The notes beneath the pieces are model-generated. The model saw only the letters and a list, made by a program, of their open reading frames with translations, made no database searches and was not told where the DNA came from. A stretch of 64,000 bases of DNA from Campylobacterales bacterium (GTDB lineage: Bacteria > Campylobacterota > Campylobacteria > Campylobacterales > Sulfurospirillaceae). Shown one piece after another: positions 55,542 to 64,000 of the stretch. The stretch is from positions 1 to 64,000 of the forward strand of contig JAFGFU010000024.1 of NCBI GenBank assembly GCA_016930915.1, read 5' to 3'. The position numbers and the translations under genes are program-made. Position 1 is the first letter of the stretch, and each line of letters begins with the position of its first letter.

Positions 55542-56485
55542 GGGAGTCTCCAAATCATAATAAATTTATCATCGCTAGAACTAACCAGCTCTTTTTCTGA
55601 GGCAAAGAGAATGGTATTTAACGTACTTTTCTGTCCTTTTAGGGTGTGCGTTTTGCTTTTAGTCGCAAGGTTAAACAGTACAATGTCATTTTCCTGATTA
55701 AACGCAAACGCTGCATAGCTAAGAGAGGGAGAAATAGCTCCTGCATAAATCAAAAAGGGAGCATCAAAACGTATATGAGAAGCATCACTTAAGGTGTAAA
55801 TCACCCCTCGTCTATCTTGTCCCGCACACAAAATTTTCTCTTGTTTAAAGTCTACTTTATAGACATTATCAACATTTGCGCCTTTAAGTACCTTAATCAT
55901 TTTACCGCTATTAACATCATTAATGGTAATTTCACCCGATTCACACGAACTCGCCACCATACTTCGACTCTCATTGAGTGCAAAATCACTAAAATGAGAA
56001 GGGTTAAGTTGCGTTTGATACAAAGCTTTATTTTTTGCACTATCCCATAAAATGATCTCATTACTCAAAAGTGCCACTAAAATGCGATTTTTATCGACAA
56101 ATTTTGCTTTGGCAATAATCATATTGGCCTTAGAATCAATCAACACTCGAGGCTTACCCTCTTCAACGACGTAAAGCTCTCTTGCGCCACTGCTCGCTTG
56201 TACTACTGCCAAATAGTGGTTTTCAAATTTATCGACTGAGAAAATCTTAGGAGCAACCTCATCGCCTGTAAAATCTTTTATTTTGGGAAAAAGAATTCTG
56301 TTTTGAAGCGAAGCATTTTTAAGATGATACACATCAATACTCCCTGCACTCGTCCCTGCTAAAAGTTCATCCCCTTTAATCTCAATCTGGTAGACAATAC
56401 CACTGGCTTCTATCGTAGCATGAGGACTTATTTCCGCACTTAATAGGGCGCTTAAAATGGCGCACCATAAACTGATAAATTTCAT
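55538..56485 (-). CDS. napL: NapL, periplasmic beta-propeller protein of the nap operon
   Basis: 315 residues. A signal peptide (MKFISLWCAILSALLSA) then WD-like repeats (VYQIEIKGDELLAGTSAGSI, SRSMVASSCESGEITINDV, EKELVSSSDDKFIMIWRL). NapL occurs in nap operons of Campylobacterota; its role is unclear. It overlaps napF by four bases. Confidence 0.85.
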   Translation of the reverse strand: MKFISLWCAILSALLSAEISPHATIEASGIVYQIEIKGDELLAGTSAGSIDVYHLKNASLQNRILFPKIKDFTGDEVAPKIFSVDKFENHYLAVVQASSGARELYVVEEGKPRVLIDSKANMIIAKAKFVDKNRILVALLSNEIILWDSAKNKALYQTQLNPSHFSDFALNESRSMVASSCESGEITINDVNSGKMIKVLKGANVDNVYKVDFKQEKILCAGQDRRGVIYTLSDASHIRFDAPFLIYAGAISPSLSYAAFAFNQENDIVLFNLATKSKTHTLKGQKSTLNTILFASEKELVSSSDDKFIMIWRLP

Positions 56486-56997
56486 AACTCCTCCTTTTCA
56501 TACACACGCATTGCATCACTAGGGCACATATTCACGCACATGCCACATCCATTGCATAGTGTAGCATTTATTTGAGGACGAAAGAGCCCTAAAAAATGAA
56601 TGGCACGCATTTCACATGCATCTAGGCAACTTTGACACACACTTTGGTGCCACGCCATACAGGCTAAAATATCAATTTTTACTTTTACATGTAAAGATGG
56701 TGTAGGATTACATGTAAAACTAAGAACATCTGTTTCACAGGCATTTGCACACGCTTCACAAAAGGTACATCCCCCTTTGCTAAAATCGATGTAAGGCGCG
56801 TTCGTGGCATCTAAGACGATAATATTTTCTTTACATGCCCCCACGCAAGACTTTGCCTCACATGAATAACACGCTTTTGAAAAATCAATCCCCTCTTTAT
56901 GGTAAGGAGGACGCACACACAACTTATTTTTATTTTTTTCTGCGTCCTTCTTACCAAAAAGAGAGGTAAAAACCTCTCTTCTGCCACGCTCTTGCAT
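56482..56997 (-). CDS. napF: NapF ferredoxin-type protein
   Basis: 171 residues with Cys clusters for several [4Fe-4S] centres (CYSCEAKSCVGACKE, CTFCEACANACETD, CNGCGMCVNMCPSD). Cytoplasmic; helps NapA maturation. It sits two bases after napB. Confidence 0.9.
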   Translation of the reverse strand: MQERGRREVFTSLFGKKDAEKNKNKLCVRPPYHKEGIDFSKACYSCEAKSCVGACKENIIVLDATNAPYIDFSKGGCTFCEACANACETDVLSFTCNPTPSLHVKVKIDILACMAWHQSVCQSCLDACEMRAIHFLGLFRPQINATLCNGCGMCVNMCPSDAMRVYEKEEL

Positions 56998-56999
56998 GA

Positions 57000-57524
57000 C
57001 TACTCCACGCCCTCATTAAGGGTATCAAGAAGGTTTGAGCGTGCCACACCCTCTTTTGAACGATACTCTGGTTCAAACTCATTTTTGACCAAAGGCTGAT
57101 TGTTCGATTGCGGTGCATGGCATGCATTACAGTTATAACGTGCTTGACTCAATTCTGTTAGCACTTTTTGTGTACGCATATCAAAGAAATGCGATTTTGG
57201 AATCGGTGTTGCGTTAACAGATTCTGCCACTTCAGGGAGGTGACATCCTGTACACGCATTATTTTCTTTTGTAACCTCTAGCATTCCCTCAACATCGTGA
57301 GGAATCATTGGAGGAGCATTTTCAAAAGAGCGCTCAAATACTTTAGACTCACCTGCAGCGACACTTGAGTAGGCTGTTGATTCAGCTACTACTGTTTTTT
57401 CACTGTATAGGTCCACCTTTCTAAGCCCTAACTCTTCCTCTTTATACGATTGTGACACGGCACATCCTGAGGCAACTAAAATACCTAATAAAGAGGCTAA
57501 TATTAATGTTTTTCTACTCATCAT
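57000..57524 (-). CDS. napB: NapB, dihaem cytochrome c subunit
   Basis: 174 residues. An N-terminal lipoprotein-like signal (LILASLLGILVASGC) precedes two CxxCH haem sites (ENNACTGCHLP and YNCNACHAPQ). It passes electrons to NapA in the periplasm. Overlaps napH by 11 bases. Confidence 0.93.
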   Translation of the reverse strand: MMSRKTLILASLLGILVASGCAVSQSYKEEELGLRKVDLYSEKTVVAESTAYSSVAAGESKVFERSFENAPPMIPHDVEGMLEVTKENNACTGCHLPEVAESVNATPIPKSHFFDMRTQKVLTELSQARYNCNACHAPQSNNQPLVKNEFEPEYRSKEGVARSNLLDTLNEGVE

Positions 57525-58353
57525 TCTTTTCTCCTACATTTGTGTTAATGTAATTTCTTACACCAAAAAAGAGCGCATGACTCTCACACACCTCAACACA
57601 TCTGCCACAATTGGTACACTCTCCTGAGACAATCGTTCCACTGCTTTTTGAAACAATGCCCAATACATGCTTCTCAGGACATACTTCTTTACATTTCATA
57701 CATGAAGTACATACGGTATGGTCGTGTTTAACACGTACCAAACTCAAGCGCCCAACCAGAGAGTAAAAGCCTCCCAAAGGACAGATATGCCCACACCAGC
57801 CATGCTTTACAGCAAACAGATCAAATAAAAAGATACAAAGTAACGCTGCGCCACCCATGCCCATACCAAAAATAATACCACGATGAAGCATTCCTATGGG
57901 ACTTACTAGCTCAAAAGCACTCACACCCATCACAAATGAGAGTATCAAGCTCAAGGCTAAGACATAGTAACGCACATTGCGACTGAGCCAAATTTTTCGT
58001 TCAACACTTTTATCGAGTAAGAAAAATTTTCGTGTCCAATTCGCAGCATCGGTAATAATATTCATAGGACAAACCCATGAGCAAAACGCACGTCCGCCAA
58101 CAACCATATAAAAAAGCAAAATCACTAAAGCGCCTAAAAGAACATCAATGCCGACCAGCGCACCTGCTGCGAACATTTGAAGAATCGCAAACGGATCAGC
58201 CAAAGGCAGTGTTCCCATCACCAAAGAAGAGCTTAGATTTCCACTTAAGAACATAAAGCCATAAGCATTCGCTGCCACATAAAGGCTCAAAATGCTTAGT
58301 TGCACCACACGCCTTGCAAGCGTAAACCGATGCGTTCGAATCCATGTTTTCAT
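57514..58353 (-). CDS. napH: NapH, membrane iron-sulfur quinol oxidase subunit
   Basis: 279 residues: four membrane helices, the CxxxCP motifs (SWVCPMNI and HICPLGG) and two [4Fe-4S] sites (CTSCMKCKEVCPE, CTNCGRCVEVCES). With NapG it passes electrons from menaquinol, so NapC is not needed. Overlaps napG by four bases. Confidence 0.93.
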   Translation of the reverse strand: MKTWIRTHRFTLARRVVQLSILSLYVAANAYGFMFLSGNLSSSLVMGTLPLADPFAILQMFAAGALVGIDVLLGALVILLFYMVVGGRAFCSWVCPMNIITDAANWTRKFFLLDKSVERKIWLSRNVRYYVLALSLILSFVMGVSAFELVSPIGMLHRGIIFGMGMGGAALLCIFLFDLFAVKHGWCGHICPLGGFYSLVGRLSLVRVKHDHTVCTSCMKCKEVCPEKHVLGIVSKSSGTIVSGECTNCGRCVEVCESHALFFGVRNYINTNVGEKNDE

Positions 58354-59165
58354 TTGAACACCTCCTCGTCCGCATTGAGATAATCTTGAGCGCTTTTTTC
58401 ACTGCGCTTTGTGCGTGTTGTGACATCTGAACTTTGTGTCTCTAAGCGTTTTTCATCTGAGGCATCCCAACCTTTAATGTAATGCCCTCCAATAGCCCCC
58501 TTAGCAATCTCTAAGGGCAACACATGAATCGCCGCTTTTTCTGTGACACAGGCGCGTTCACAAAGACCACATCCTGTACACATGGTGCTGTTGACAATAG
58601 GAACCAAATACGCATGTTTTCCCGTACGCTCATTACGGCGATACTCTAAAACAATTGCACTATCCATCACAGGACAGGCTCTATAACACGCATCGCATTG
58701 AATTCCCCAAAAAGCAATACACGATTCAACATCCACCACAGCTAACCCCATACGAGCTTTGGTAATATCAAGCTCATTCACCCCTTCTATAACACGAGAA
58801 ACACGACTCTCCTCAAGTGCTCCTGTGGGACACACAGGCACACAAGGAATATCCGTACACATATAACACGGAATGTTTCTGGGTGTAAAAAATGGCGTTC
58901 CTAAAGGTTTATTATCACCAGGCTTTGCAAGGCTAAGCGTATCATAAGGACACGCTTCCACACATTGCCCACACTTAATACATAAACGTAAAAAATCCAT
59001 CTCACCAACAGCTCCAGGTGGGCGAAGAATCAATGGGGCTGCTTTTGCCTCTGCTAAATAGCCACTCCATACCATACCCCCCAGTGCAGAAAATCCAACG
59101 CTTTGTGCCATTAGTGTCAAGAACTTTCGTCTGGCTGTGATGTGTTGTGTTTCATGATTGCTCAC
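58350..59165 (-). CDS. napG: NapG, periplasmic ferredoxin of nitrate reduction
   Basis: 271 residues. GTG start with AAAGGAG upstream. Twin-arginine-like signal (TARRKFLTLMAQS) and four [4Fe-4S] clusters (CIKCGQCVEACPYD, CYMCTDIPCVPVCPTG, CDACYRACPV, CTGCGLCERACVT). Electron carrier from NapH toward NapB. Confidence 0.93.
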   Translation of the reverse strand: MSNHETQHITARRKFLTLMAQSVGFSALGGMVWSGYLAEAKAAPLILRPPGAVGEMDFLRLCIKCGQCVEACPYDTLSLAKPGDNKPLGTPFFTPRNIPCYMCTDIPCVPVCPTGALEESRVSRVIEGVNELDITKARMGLAVVDVESCIAFWGIQCDACYRACPVMDSAIVLEYRRNERTGKHAYLVPIVNSTMCTGCGLCERACVTEKAAIHVLPLEIAKGAIGGHYIKGWDASDEKRLETQSSDVTTRTKRSEKSAQDYLNADEEVFK

Positions 59166-59202
59166 AAACGCTCCTTTATATCACTCATTAATAACGTATC
59201 TA

Positions 59203-61992
59203 TTAGGCTTTATAGAGCTTAATAGCACATTTTTTATAATCGGTCTGTTTTGAAATTGGGCACGTTGCATCAAGGCAGACTTTATTAATCATAACCTTCT
59301 CATCAAACCATGGAACAAACACCAATCCACGAGGCGTTCTATTACGTCCTCTGGTTTCAACACGAGCTTTACATGAACCACGACGACTCTCTAACCAAAT
59401 CATATCGCCTTGTTTGAACCCTTTTGCTTTTGCATCTTCTGGGTGCATGTAGCAAAGCGCTTCAGGAACGGCACGGTAGAGTTCAGGTACCCTCATGGTC
59501 ATCGTACCACTATGCCAGTGCTCTAACACACGTCCTGTACAGAGCCATGTATCGTACTCACGATCAGGCATTTCACATGGATCCATATATGGTCTAAAGA
59601 AGATTTTTGCTTTATTTTTAAGTGAATAAGTCTCTTCTGTGGTTGGTTTTACTAAGTTACCTTTTTTAAGGGCTTTTGCAAAATCACCATAAAAAGCAAA
59701 ATCACCATTGCCTGCTTTTGCAGCATACGGATCGTATTTCGCATTAAAACGCCATTGCGTCTCTTTACCATCCACAACAGGCCATTTTAAACCTCTTACT
59801 TTATGATACGTATCAAAGTCTGCAAGGTCATGTCCATGTCCTAATCCAAACTGACGGTACTCTTCCCAAATCGATTTTTGAATAAAGAAGCCATAACCTT
59901 TCCACTCTTTGCCATCACTGCCCATTACTTTTCGAGCATCACCAAAGACTTCACTGTTATCGAACCCTTTACCAATGGCATCATCTGCTTTAAATTGTTT
60001 TGCAAATGGTGTGGCAAAAAGAACATCATACATGGTGTCAGTCTCTTTGTAGCCCATTGCTTTTGCTGCCTCAATGACGTTTGGTAACTTGCCACCTTTA
60101 ATCGGTTGCTCACCCCACACATCTTTAATGGTAAAGCGTTTTGAAAGCTCAATCCACTGCCATGTATCACTCATCGCATCACCTACTGGAACAACTTGCT
60201 GTCTCCAGTGTTGCGTTCTTCGCTCAGCATTACCGTAAGAGCCCCACTTCTCATAAATCATCGCTGAAGGGAGAATAAGGTCAGATACTTTGGCAGAAAT
60301 ACCAGGATACGCATCGGAACAAACAATAAAATTATCCAGTTCACGCGCTGCTTTAATCCAGTGGTTGGCATTGGCAGTATCTTGGTAAGGATTACAGACG
60401 TTTACCCATGCAAATTTGATTTTGCCACTCTCAATATGTCGGTGGATATTCATAATATGCTGGTAACCCATTGGGTTAATCGTACCTGCAGGTAGTTTCC
60501 AAATTTTCTCAGTTACCGCTCTATGCTTTGGAATGGAAACGTCCATATCCGCAGGGAGTCGGTGTGTAAAGGTACCTACTTCACGTGCGGTTCCACATGC
60601 ACTTGGCTGTCCTGTAAGAGAAAACGCTCCATCACCTGGTTTGGCTTGTTTTCCTAAAAGGAAGTGAACCATGTAGGACTGCTCATTAACCCATGTACCT
60701 CTTTGGTGCTGGTTAAAGCCCATTGTCCAAAAACTAACGACTTTTCTATTTTTCTCAATGTAAAGATCAGCGAGTGTTTGAAGTTTTGCTTTAAAATCTT
60801 CTAGTTTTTCATCTGGATTACCTTTAGAGATTTTAGCGACATAATCCAGCGTATAAGGTTCTAACGCTTTTTTGAAATCTTCAAAGCTAATTTCCCAATG
60901 TGCACCAGCTGCATCTGCTTTGTCCATTTTCATAACATCGCCTGCTTTGACACCTAAGTGTGCAAGACCTGGAGCTTCTTTTTCAGAAATGACTTTGGCA
61001 TCTTCTTTTTTAATGACTTCAAGTTCTTTTGCAGAATAGCCTAATTTTTTAGCCTCAGCCTCGGTTCGCATACCATAACCAATGTTCGCAAAACCTGTTG
61101 TAAAAATGGTATTTTTCTTAACAAAATCCCAATCAATCGCTTCTGGGTGATTGTAGACAATCTCACGTGCGATATAGTTCCAAATCGCCAAATCGGTACT
61201 TGGAGAGAAAATAATCTCAATATCCGCAAGGTCAGAACAGCGGTGTGTATAGGTTGAGAGGTTAACGACTTTGACACGTTCAGGTGAAGTGAGTTTTCTG
61301 TCACTCACACGTGACCATAAAATCGGGTGCATCTCTGCCATATTGGCGCCCCATGTAATGATAGTATCAGTAATTTCGATATCATCATAACACCCTGCTG
61401 GCTCATCAATACCAAAGGTTTGCATAAATCCAGCCACGGCTGAAGCCATACAGTGACGTGCATTAGGATCAATTCCGTTGGCACGAAAACCAGCCTTCAT
61501 CATCTTAGCAGCCGCATACCCTTCTTGAATGGTGTACTGACCTGAACCAAAAACACCAATCGCTTCTGGACCACCCACTTTAAGTGCTGCTTTGATGTGT
61601 TTTTCCATCTCATCAAACGCACGCTTCCATGAAACAGGTTTAAACTGACCTTTTTTATCAAACTCACCTTTATCGTTCATACGAAGAAGGGGTTGTTTTA
61701 ATCTGTCAGCACCGTACATAATTTTGGCGTTAAAATAGCCTTTAATACAGTTAAGACCACGATTGACGGGAGCGGCTGGATCACCTTTGACCGCAACAAT
61801 TTTACCCTCTTTGGTCGCAACCATAATACCACAACCGGTACCACAGAAACGGCAAACGGCTTTGTCCCATCGCCAATTAGCTTCCGCTTGCTCACCAGCA
61901 GCCTTAAGCTCAGCGGGTACACTAATACCCACCGCAGCCGCAGCACTAGCAGCAGCAGATGTTTTTAGAAAGTCTCTTCTTGAAAGCGACAT
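59203..61992 (-). CDS. napA: NapA, periplasmic nitrate reductase catalytic subunit
   Basis: 929 residues, the Campylobacterota length. The Tat signal [20 protein letters not shown] is followed by the [4Fe-4S] motif [17 protein letters not shown] with a fourth Cys in LNCIKG, then molybdopterin domains with the Mo-ligand Cys in [12 protein letters not shown]. It reduces nitrate to nitrite in the periplasm. The start has AGGAGG. First gene of napAGHBFLD, expressed from the promoter near 62024. Confidence 0.98.
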   Translation of the reverse strand: MSLSRRDFLKTSAAASAAAAVGISVPAELKAAGEQAEANWRWDKAVCRFCGTGCGIMVATKEGKIVAVKGDPAAPVNRGLNCIKGYFNAKIMYGADRLKQPLLRMNDKGEFDKKGQFKPVSWKRAFDEMEKHIKAALKVGGPEAIGVFGSGQYTIQEGYAAAKMMKAGFRANGIDPNARHCMASAVAGFMQTFGIDEPAGCYDDIEITDTIITWGANMAEMHPILWSRVSDRKLTSPERVKVVNLSTYTHRCSDLADIEIIFSPSTDLAIWNYIAREIVYNHPEAIDWDFVKKNTIFTTGFANIGYGMRTEAEAKKLGYSAKELEVIKKEDAKVISEKEAPGLAHLGVKAGDVMKMDKADAAGAHWEISFEDFKKALEPYTLDYVAKISKGNPDEKLEDFKAKLQTLADLYIEKNRKVVSFWTMGFNQHQRGTWVNEQSYMVHFLLGKQAKPGDGAFSLTGQPSACGTAREVGTFTHRLPADMDVSIPKHRAVTEKIWKLPAGTINPMGYQHIMNIHRHIESGKIKFAWVNVCNPYQDTANANHWIKAARELDNFIVCSDAYPGISAKVSDLILPSAMIYEKWGSYGNAERRTQHWRQQVVPVGDAMSDTWQWIELSKRFTIKDVWGEQPIKGGKLPNVIEAAKAMGYKETDTMYDVLFATPFAKQFKADDAIGKGFDNSEVFGDARKVMGSDGKEWKGYGFFIQKSIWEEYRQFGLGHGHDLADFDTYHKVRGLKWPVVDGKETQWRFNAKYDPYAAKAGNGDFAFYGDFAKALKKGNLVKPTTEETYSLKNKAKIFFRPYMDPCEMPDREYDTWLCTGRVLEHWHSGTMTMRVPELYRAVPEALCYMHPEDAKAKGFKQGDMIWLESRRGSCKARVETRGRNRTPRGLVFVPWFDEKVMINKVCLDATCPISKQTDYKKCAIKLYKA

Positions 61993-62023
61993 ATCGATAC
62001 CTCCTGATTTGAGTTACGAGGAG

Positions 62024-62066
62024 ATTCTATCACTTAGCAAAAAGACAAAGCCATGACTTAAGTCAA
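62024..62066 (-). promoter_or_regulatory. nap promoter with CRP/FNR-type site
   Basis: On the minus strand TAGAAT (62024-62029) is a -10. TTGACTTAAGTCAT (62053-62066) is a near palindrome; its 12-base core TGACTTAAGTCA is perfect. Its centre is about 42 bases before the probable start of transcription, the class II activator position. No -35 hexamer is evident, as expected for activated promoters. Confidence 0.65.
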
Positions 62067-62483
62067 TAATTTAGTTTAGAAATTTTAATGTTTGGAGGAT
62101 TTTATATTTACATGTAAAAAAGAGATGTAACATTATTTGCTAGCATTTTATAGGTTTGTGGCAGATAAAAAAGTAGCCTTTCACTCTCTATATTTTCATT
62201 ATAAACGCCTAAACATTAAACGACACAATAACCATTTAACACTTTTTTCTTCCGATTAAACGACACTATGTTCACATAACGCCAAATATATTTTTAAATG
62301 GTCATTGAAATTTGAAAAAGTTTAGTGCTTTTGACTATAAACATAGTATAAAAATCGCATTTTATAACATTTTAATAAAATAAAACGAACATTTTTGTGT
62401 TCGTTTATTTAAGAATATCAGACTGATTGATATATAATGTTCGTTGAATAAATAGCTATATTTAAAAATTGATAAGGTCTATC
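62067..62483. other. Repeat-rich intergenic region between napA and the ATPase gene
   Basis: Contains an ACATGTA site (62107), two copies of ATTAAACGACAC (62215 and 62255, 40 bases apart), an inverted pair ACCATTTAA (62231) and TTAAATGGT (62294), and a hairpin with arms AAACGAACA (62383-62391) and TGTTCGTTT (62398-62406). No coding frame is convincing. It probably holds the promoter and operators of the downstream gene. Confidence 0.5.
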
Positions 62484-64000
62484 GTGATTAAAGAAAAAAA
62501 TATACTTGAATTTTGGAAGCTATGTGAAATTATCGATTTTGAAAGATTTTATCTATCAAAAGAAAAAATTGAAACCATTTCTAAAAAAATTGAAAATTGT
62601 ACAAATACTAAAAAGCTGACAAATGAATTTGCATATAAAAAACTTACTAATTCAAATACAGATATACAATTTAAAACCACAAATATTTATAAAATATATT
62701 ATGGACTTATAAAAAGTGAAGATTTAATCAAGTATATATATTCAGTATTAAAAAGCAAAGATGAAATATCTAATAATGAAGCAATAGAAAAAGAATTAGA
62801 AAAATTAAAATCTACTGACTATACTTACCTTGCTTCAGGCTTTACAAACTCAAATTTTTATCCTATAAGCATTGATGGTACAGTATTATCAATAAATCCA
62901 ATATTTTTTGTATTGCATCAAATAATAAACAATAAATCTTTTAGTAATGAAGAGTTAACACAATTTCAAGAAGATATAAATAGCTTATTCTGTGAAAAGT
63001 TTAATCTTGACCAATCAATTCCTACTGATATTTATATACCTGATTTAGATTATTTACTTAATTTATCTAAGTATGCTAAAAATGGTAAAACTATTTTTGA
63101 TTTTTTACCTTTTGATGTTGAAACATCTATTTGTTTAATGGATAAAGAATATATCACAAAACTAAAAAAGTCATCTAGCGATAACAGTGTTAAAACACTA
63201 GAGGATATAATGTCATTATTAGATCGTGAAGATAATAATACATTGTTTTTACATGAGTTTGAGAATAGTTTATCAATATTAGATAATGCAATAGTAATTG
63301 CAGATACAAATAAAAATGCAAACATTCATTTAGTCACTAAAAATAAAATTAGTTTAAATGACCAATCTTATAAAATATCTTCAAATTTATTCCTACATAC
63401 TTTTATAAAAAAAGATGAATTCAAGCTTGGTAAAACTGTAACATCAAAGAACCCTCTTAATACAGATATTGGAAATACAATATTCGAGACATTAATCAAC
63501 TTCTTAGCATTAAAAAAAGAAGTGTTTTATTCGGAGAATAGCAACTATTGTTTTGCCAAAATAATTGAAAACCAGCAAATAAACAATATTGAGAATGTTT
63601 TAGATTTAAATATGACAAGTTTCTATATAGAAGCATTAAAAGAAGAACCTAAAAAGTTAACGCATAAATACATCAAAGGAGAGCAAAATAGATTAGATGT
63701 AAATAGTAATATTGATATTAGAAAAGATATAAATAAACTAGAATACTTTTCAAATGTAAATGCTAAATGGATTTCTCCACATCCATTATATTATGCACAG
63801 CAAAATGCAATAAATATATTTATTTCTGATTTAAATAAAAAGCAAGAAAATCTTCTCAGTATAAATGGTGCGCCTGGTACTGGGAAGACAACTTTATTAA
63901 AAGATATTATTTCAAATATAACTACTAAAAAGATTTTAGATTGTAAGCATCTTGACTATAAAATTTTTAATTCAAAAGGACTTTTGGATTCAAAGCTATG
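62484..64000 (+). CDS. Large ATPase/helicase-like protein, N-terminal part (runs off the right edge)
   Basis: GTG start at 62484 with AAGG upstream; 505 residues are visible. The first 420 residues are Lys/Asn-rich and unlike any family I can name. Then WISPHPLYYAQQNAINIFI and Walker A SINGAPGTGKTTLLKDII match SF1-type (Dna2/UPF1-like) bacterial ATPases. Codon use is far more AT-rich than the nap genes, so it is probably the start of another accessory or defence region. The end lies beyond the window. Confidence 0.75.
   Translation, partial: MIKEKNILEFWKLCEIIDFERFYLSKEKIETISKKIENCTNTKKLTNEFAYKKLTNSNTDIQFKTTNIYKIYYGLIKSEDLIKYIYSVLKSKDEISNNEAIEKELEKLKSTDYTYLASGFTNSNFYPISIDGTVLSINPIFFVLHQIINNKSFSNEELTQFQEDINSLFCEKFNLDQSIPTDIYIPDLDYLLNLSKYAKNGKTIFDFLPFDVETSICLMDKEYITKLKKSSSDNSVKTLEDIMSLLDREDNNTLFLHEFENSLSILDNAIVIADTNKNANIHLVTKNKISLNDQSYKISSNLFLHTFIKKDEFKLGKTVTSKNPLNTDIGNTIFETLINFLALKKEVFYSENSNYCFAKIIENQQINNIENVLDLNMTSFYIEALKEEPKKLTHKYIKGEQNRLDVNSNIDIRKDINKLEYFSNVNAKWISPHPLYYAQQNAINIFISDLNKKQENLLSINGAPGTGKTTLLKDIISNITTKKILDCKHLDYKIFNSKGLLDSKL

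Overview
The window looks like a Campylobacterota (Epsilonproteobacteria) chromosome, most likely Sulfurospirillum or a close relative. The evidence is a low-GC genome, a periplasmic nitrate reductase operon in the order napAGHBFLD without napC, and the general gene style. No 16S rRNA gene is present to confirm this.

Layout. (1) 1-9091, minus strand: a complete Lap-type biofilm adhesin locus. It holds a TolC-like outer membrane factor, the periplasmic protease LapG, the c-di-GMP receptor LapD with degenerate GGDEF/EAL domains, the type I secretion ATPase LapB, the adaptor LapC, a LuxR-type regulator, and the 5' part of a LapA-like adhesin with a retention module and a TAAG cleavage site. (2) 9524-33747: a genomic island of about 24 kb, bounded by a 48-bp direct repeat. 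The right copy is the 3' part of an intact tRNA-Met gene and the left copy is the orphan 3' part. The island carries a tyrosine integrase, a defence operon, a set of plasmid/phage-like genes (HUH-type Gp2, DUF2958, Rad52, Gp157-like, DUF932, SF3 helicase, excisionase), an AbiEii-type toxin-antitoxin pair and an unknown 459-aa gene. The defence operon holds a degenerate methylase-specificity fusion, HsdM, HsdS, Hachiman HamA-HamB, RhuM, HsdR and a DUF262/DUF1524 nuclease. (3) 33779-42889: core genes (groESL with a promoter and CIRCE, a porin-like protein, a LUD protein, yebC, dbpA, psd), interrupted by a RloA-RloB (AbiL-like) defence pair placed in the remains of a hydrolase gene. (4) 42858-55143: a receiver-PAS-EAL protein, a DcuC/amidohydrolase/AbgA operon followed by a two-component system, a ferredoxin-thioredoxin-reductase-like/rhodanese fusion, an inserted membrane gene flanked by a duplicated gene end, a YwqK-like lipoprotein or secreted protein, and ychF. 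(5) 55188-61992: the nap operon on the minus strand, with a CRP/FNR-type palindrome placed for class II activation. (6) 61993-64000: a repeat-rich intergenic region, then the start of an AT-rich ATPase/helicase gene that runs off the window.

The genes fall into working groups. LapG cuts the adhesin, LapD restrains LapG when c-di-GMP is high, and LapB/LapC/TolC export the adhesin. The island groups several nuclease- and helicase-based phage defences with its own integration and replication-like genes. The nap operon gives nitrate respiration.

A 12-bp palindrome, TTTACATGTAAA and near variants, occurs about 25 times by eye, in coding and non-coding DNA. Only two copies lie in the island, both in hsdM. 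Two copies form the core of terminator hairpins.
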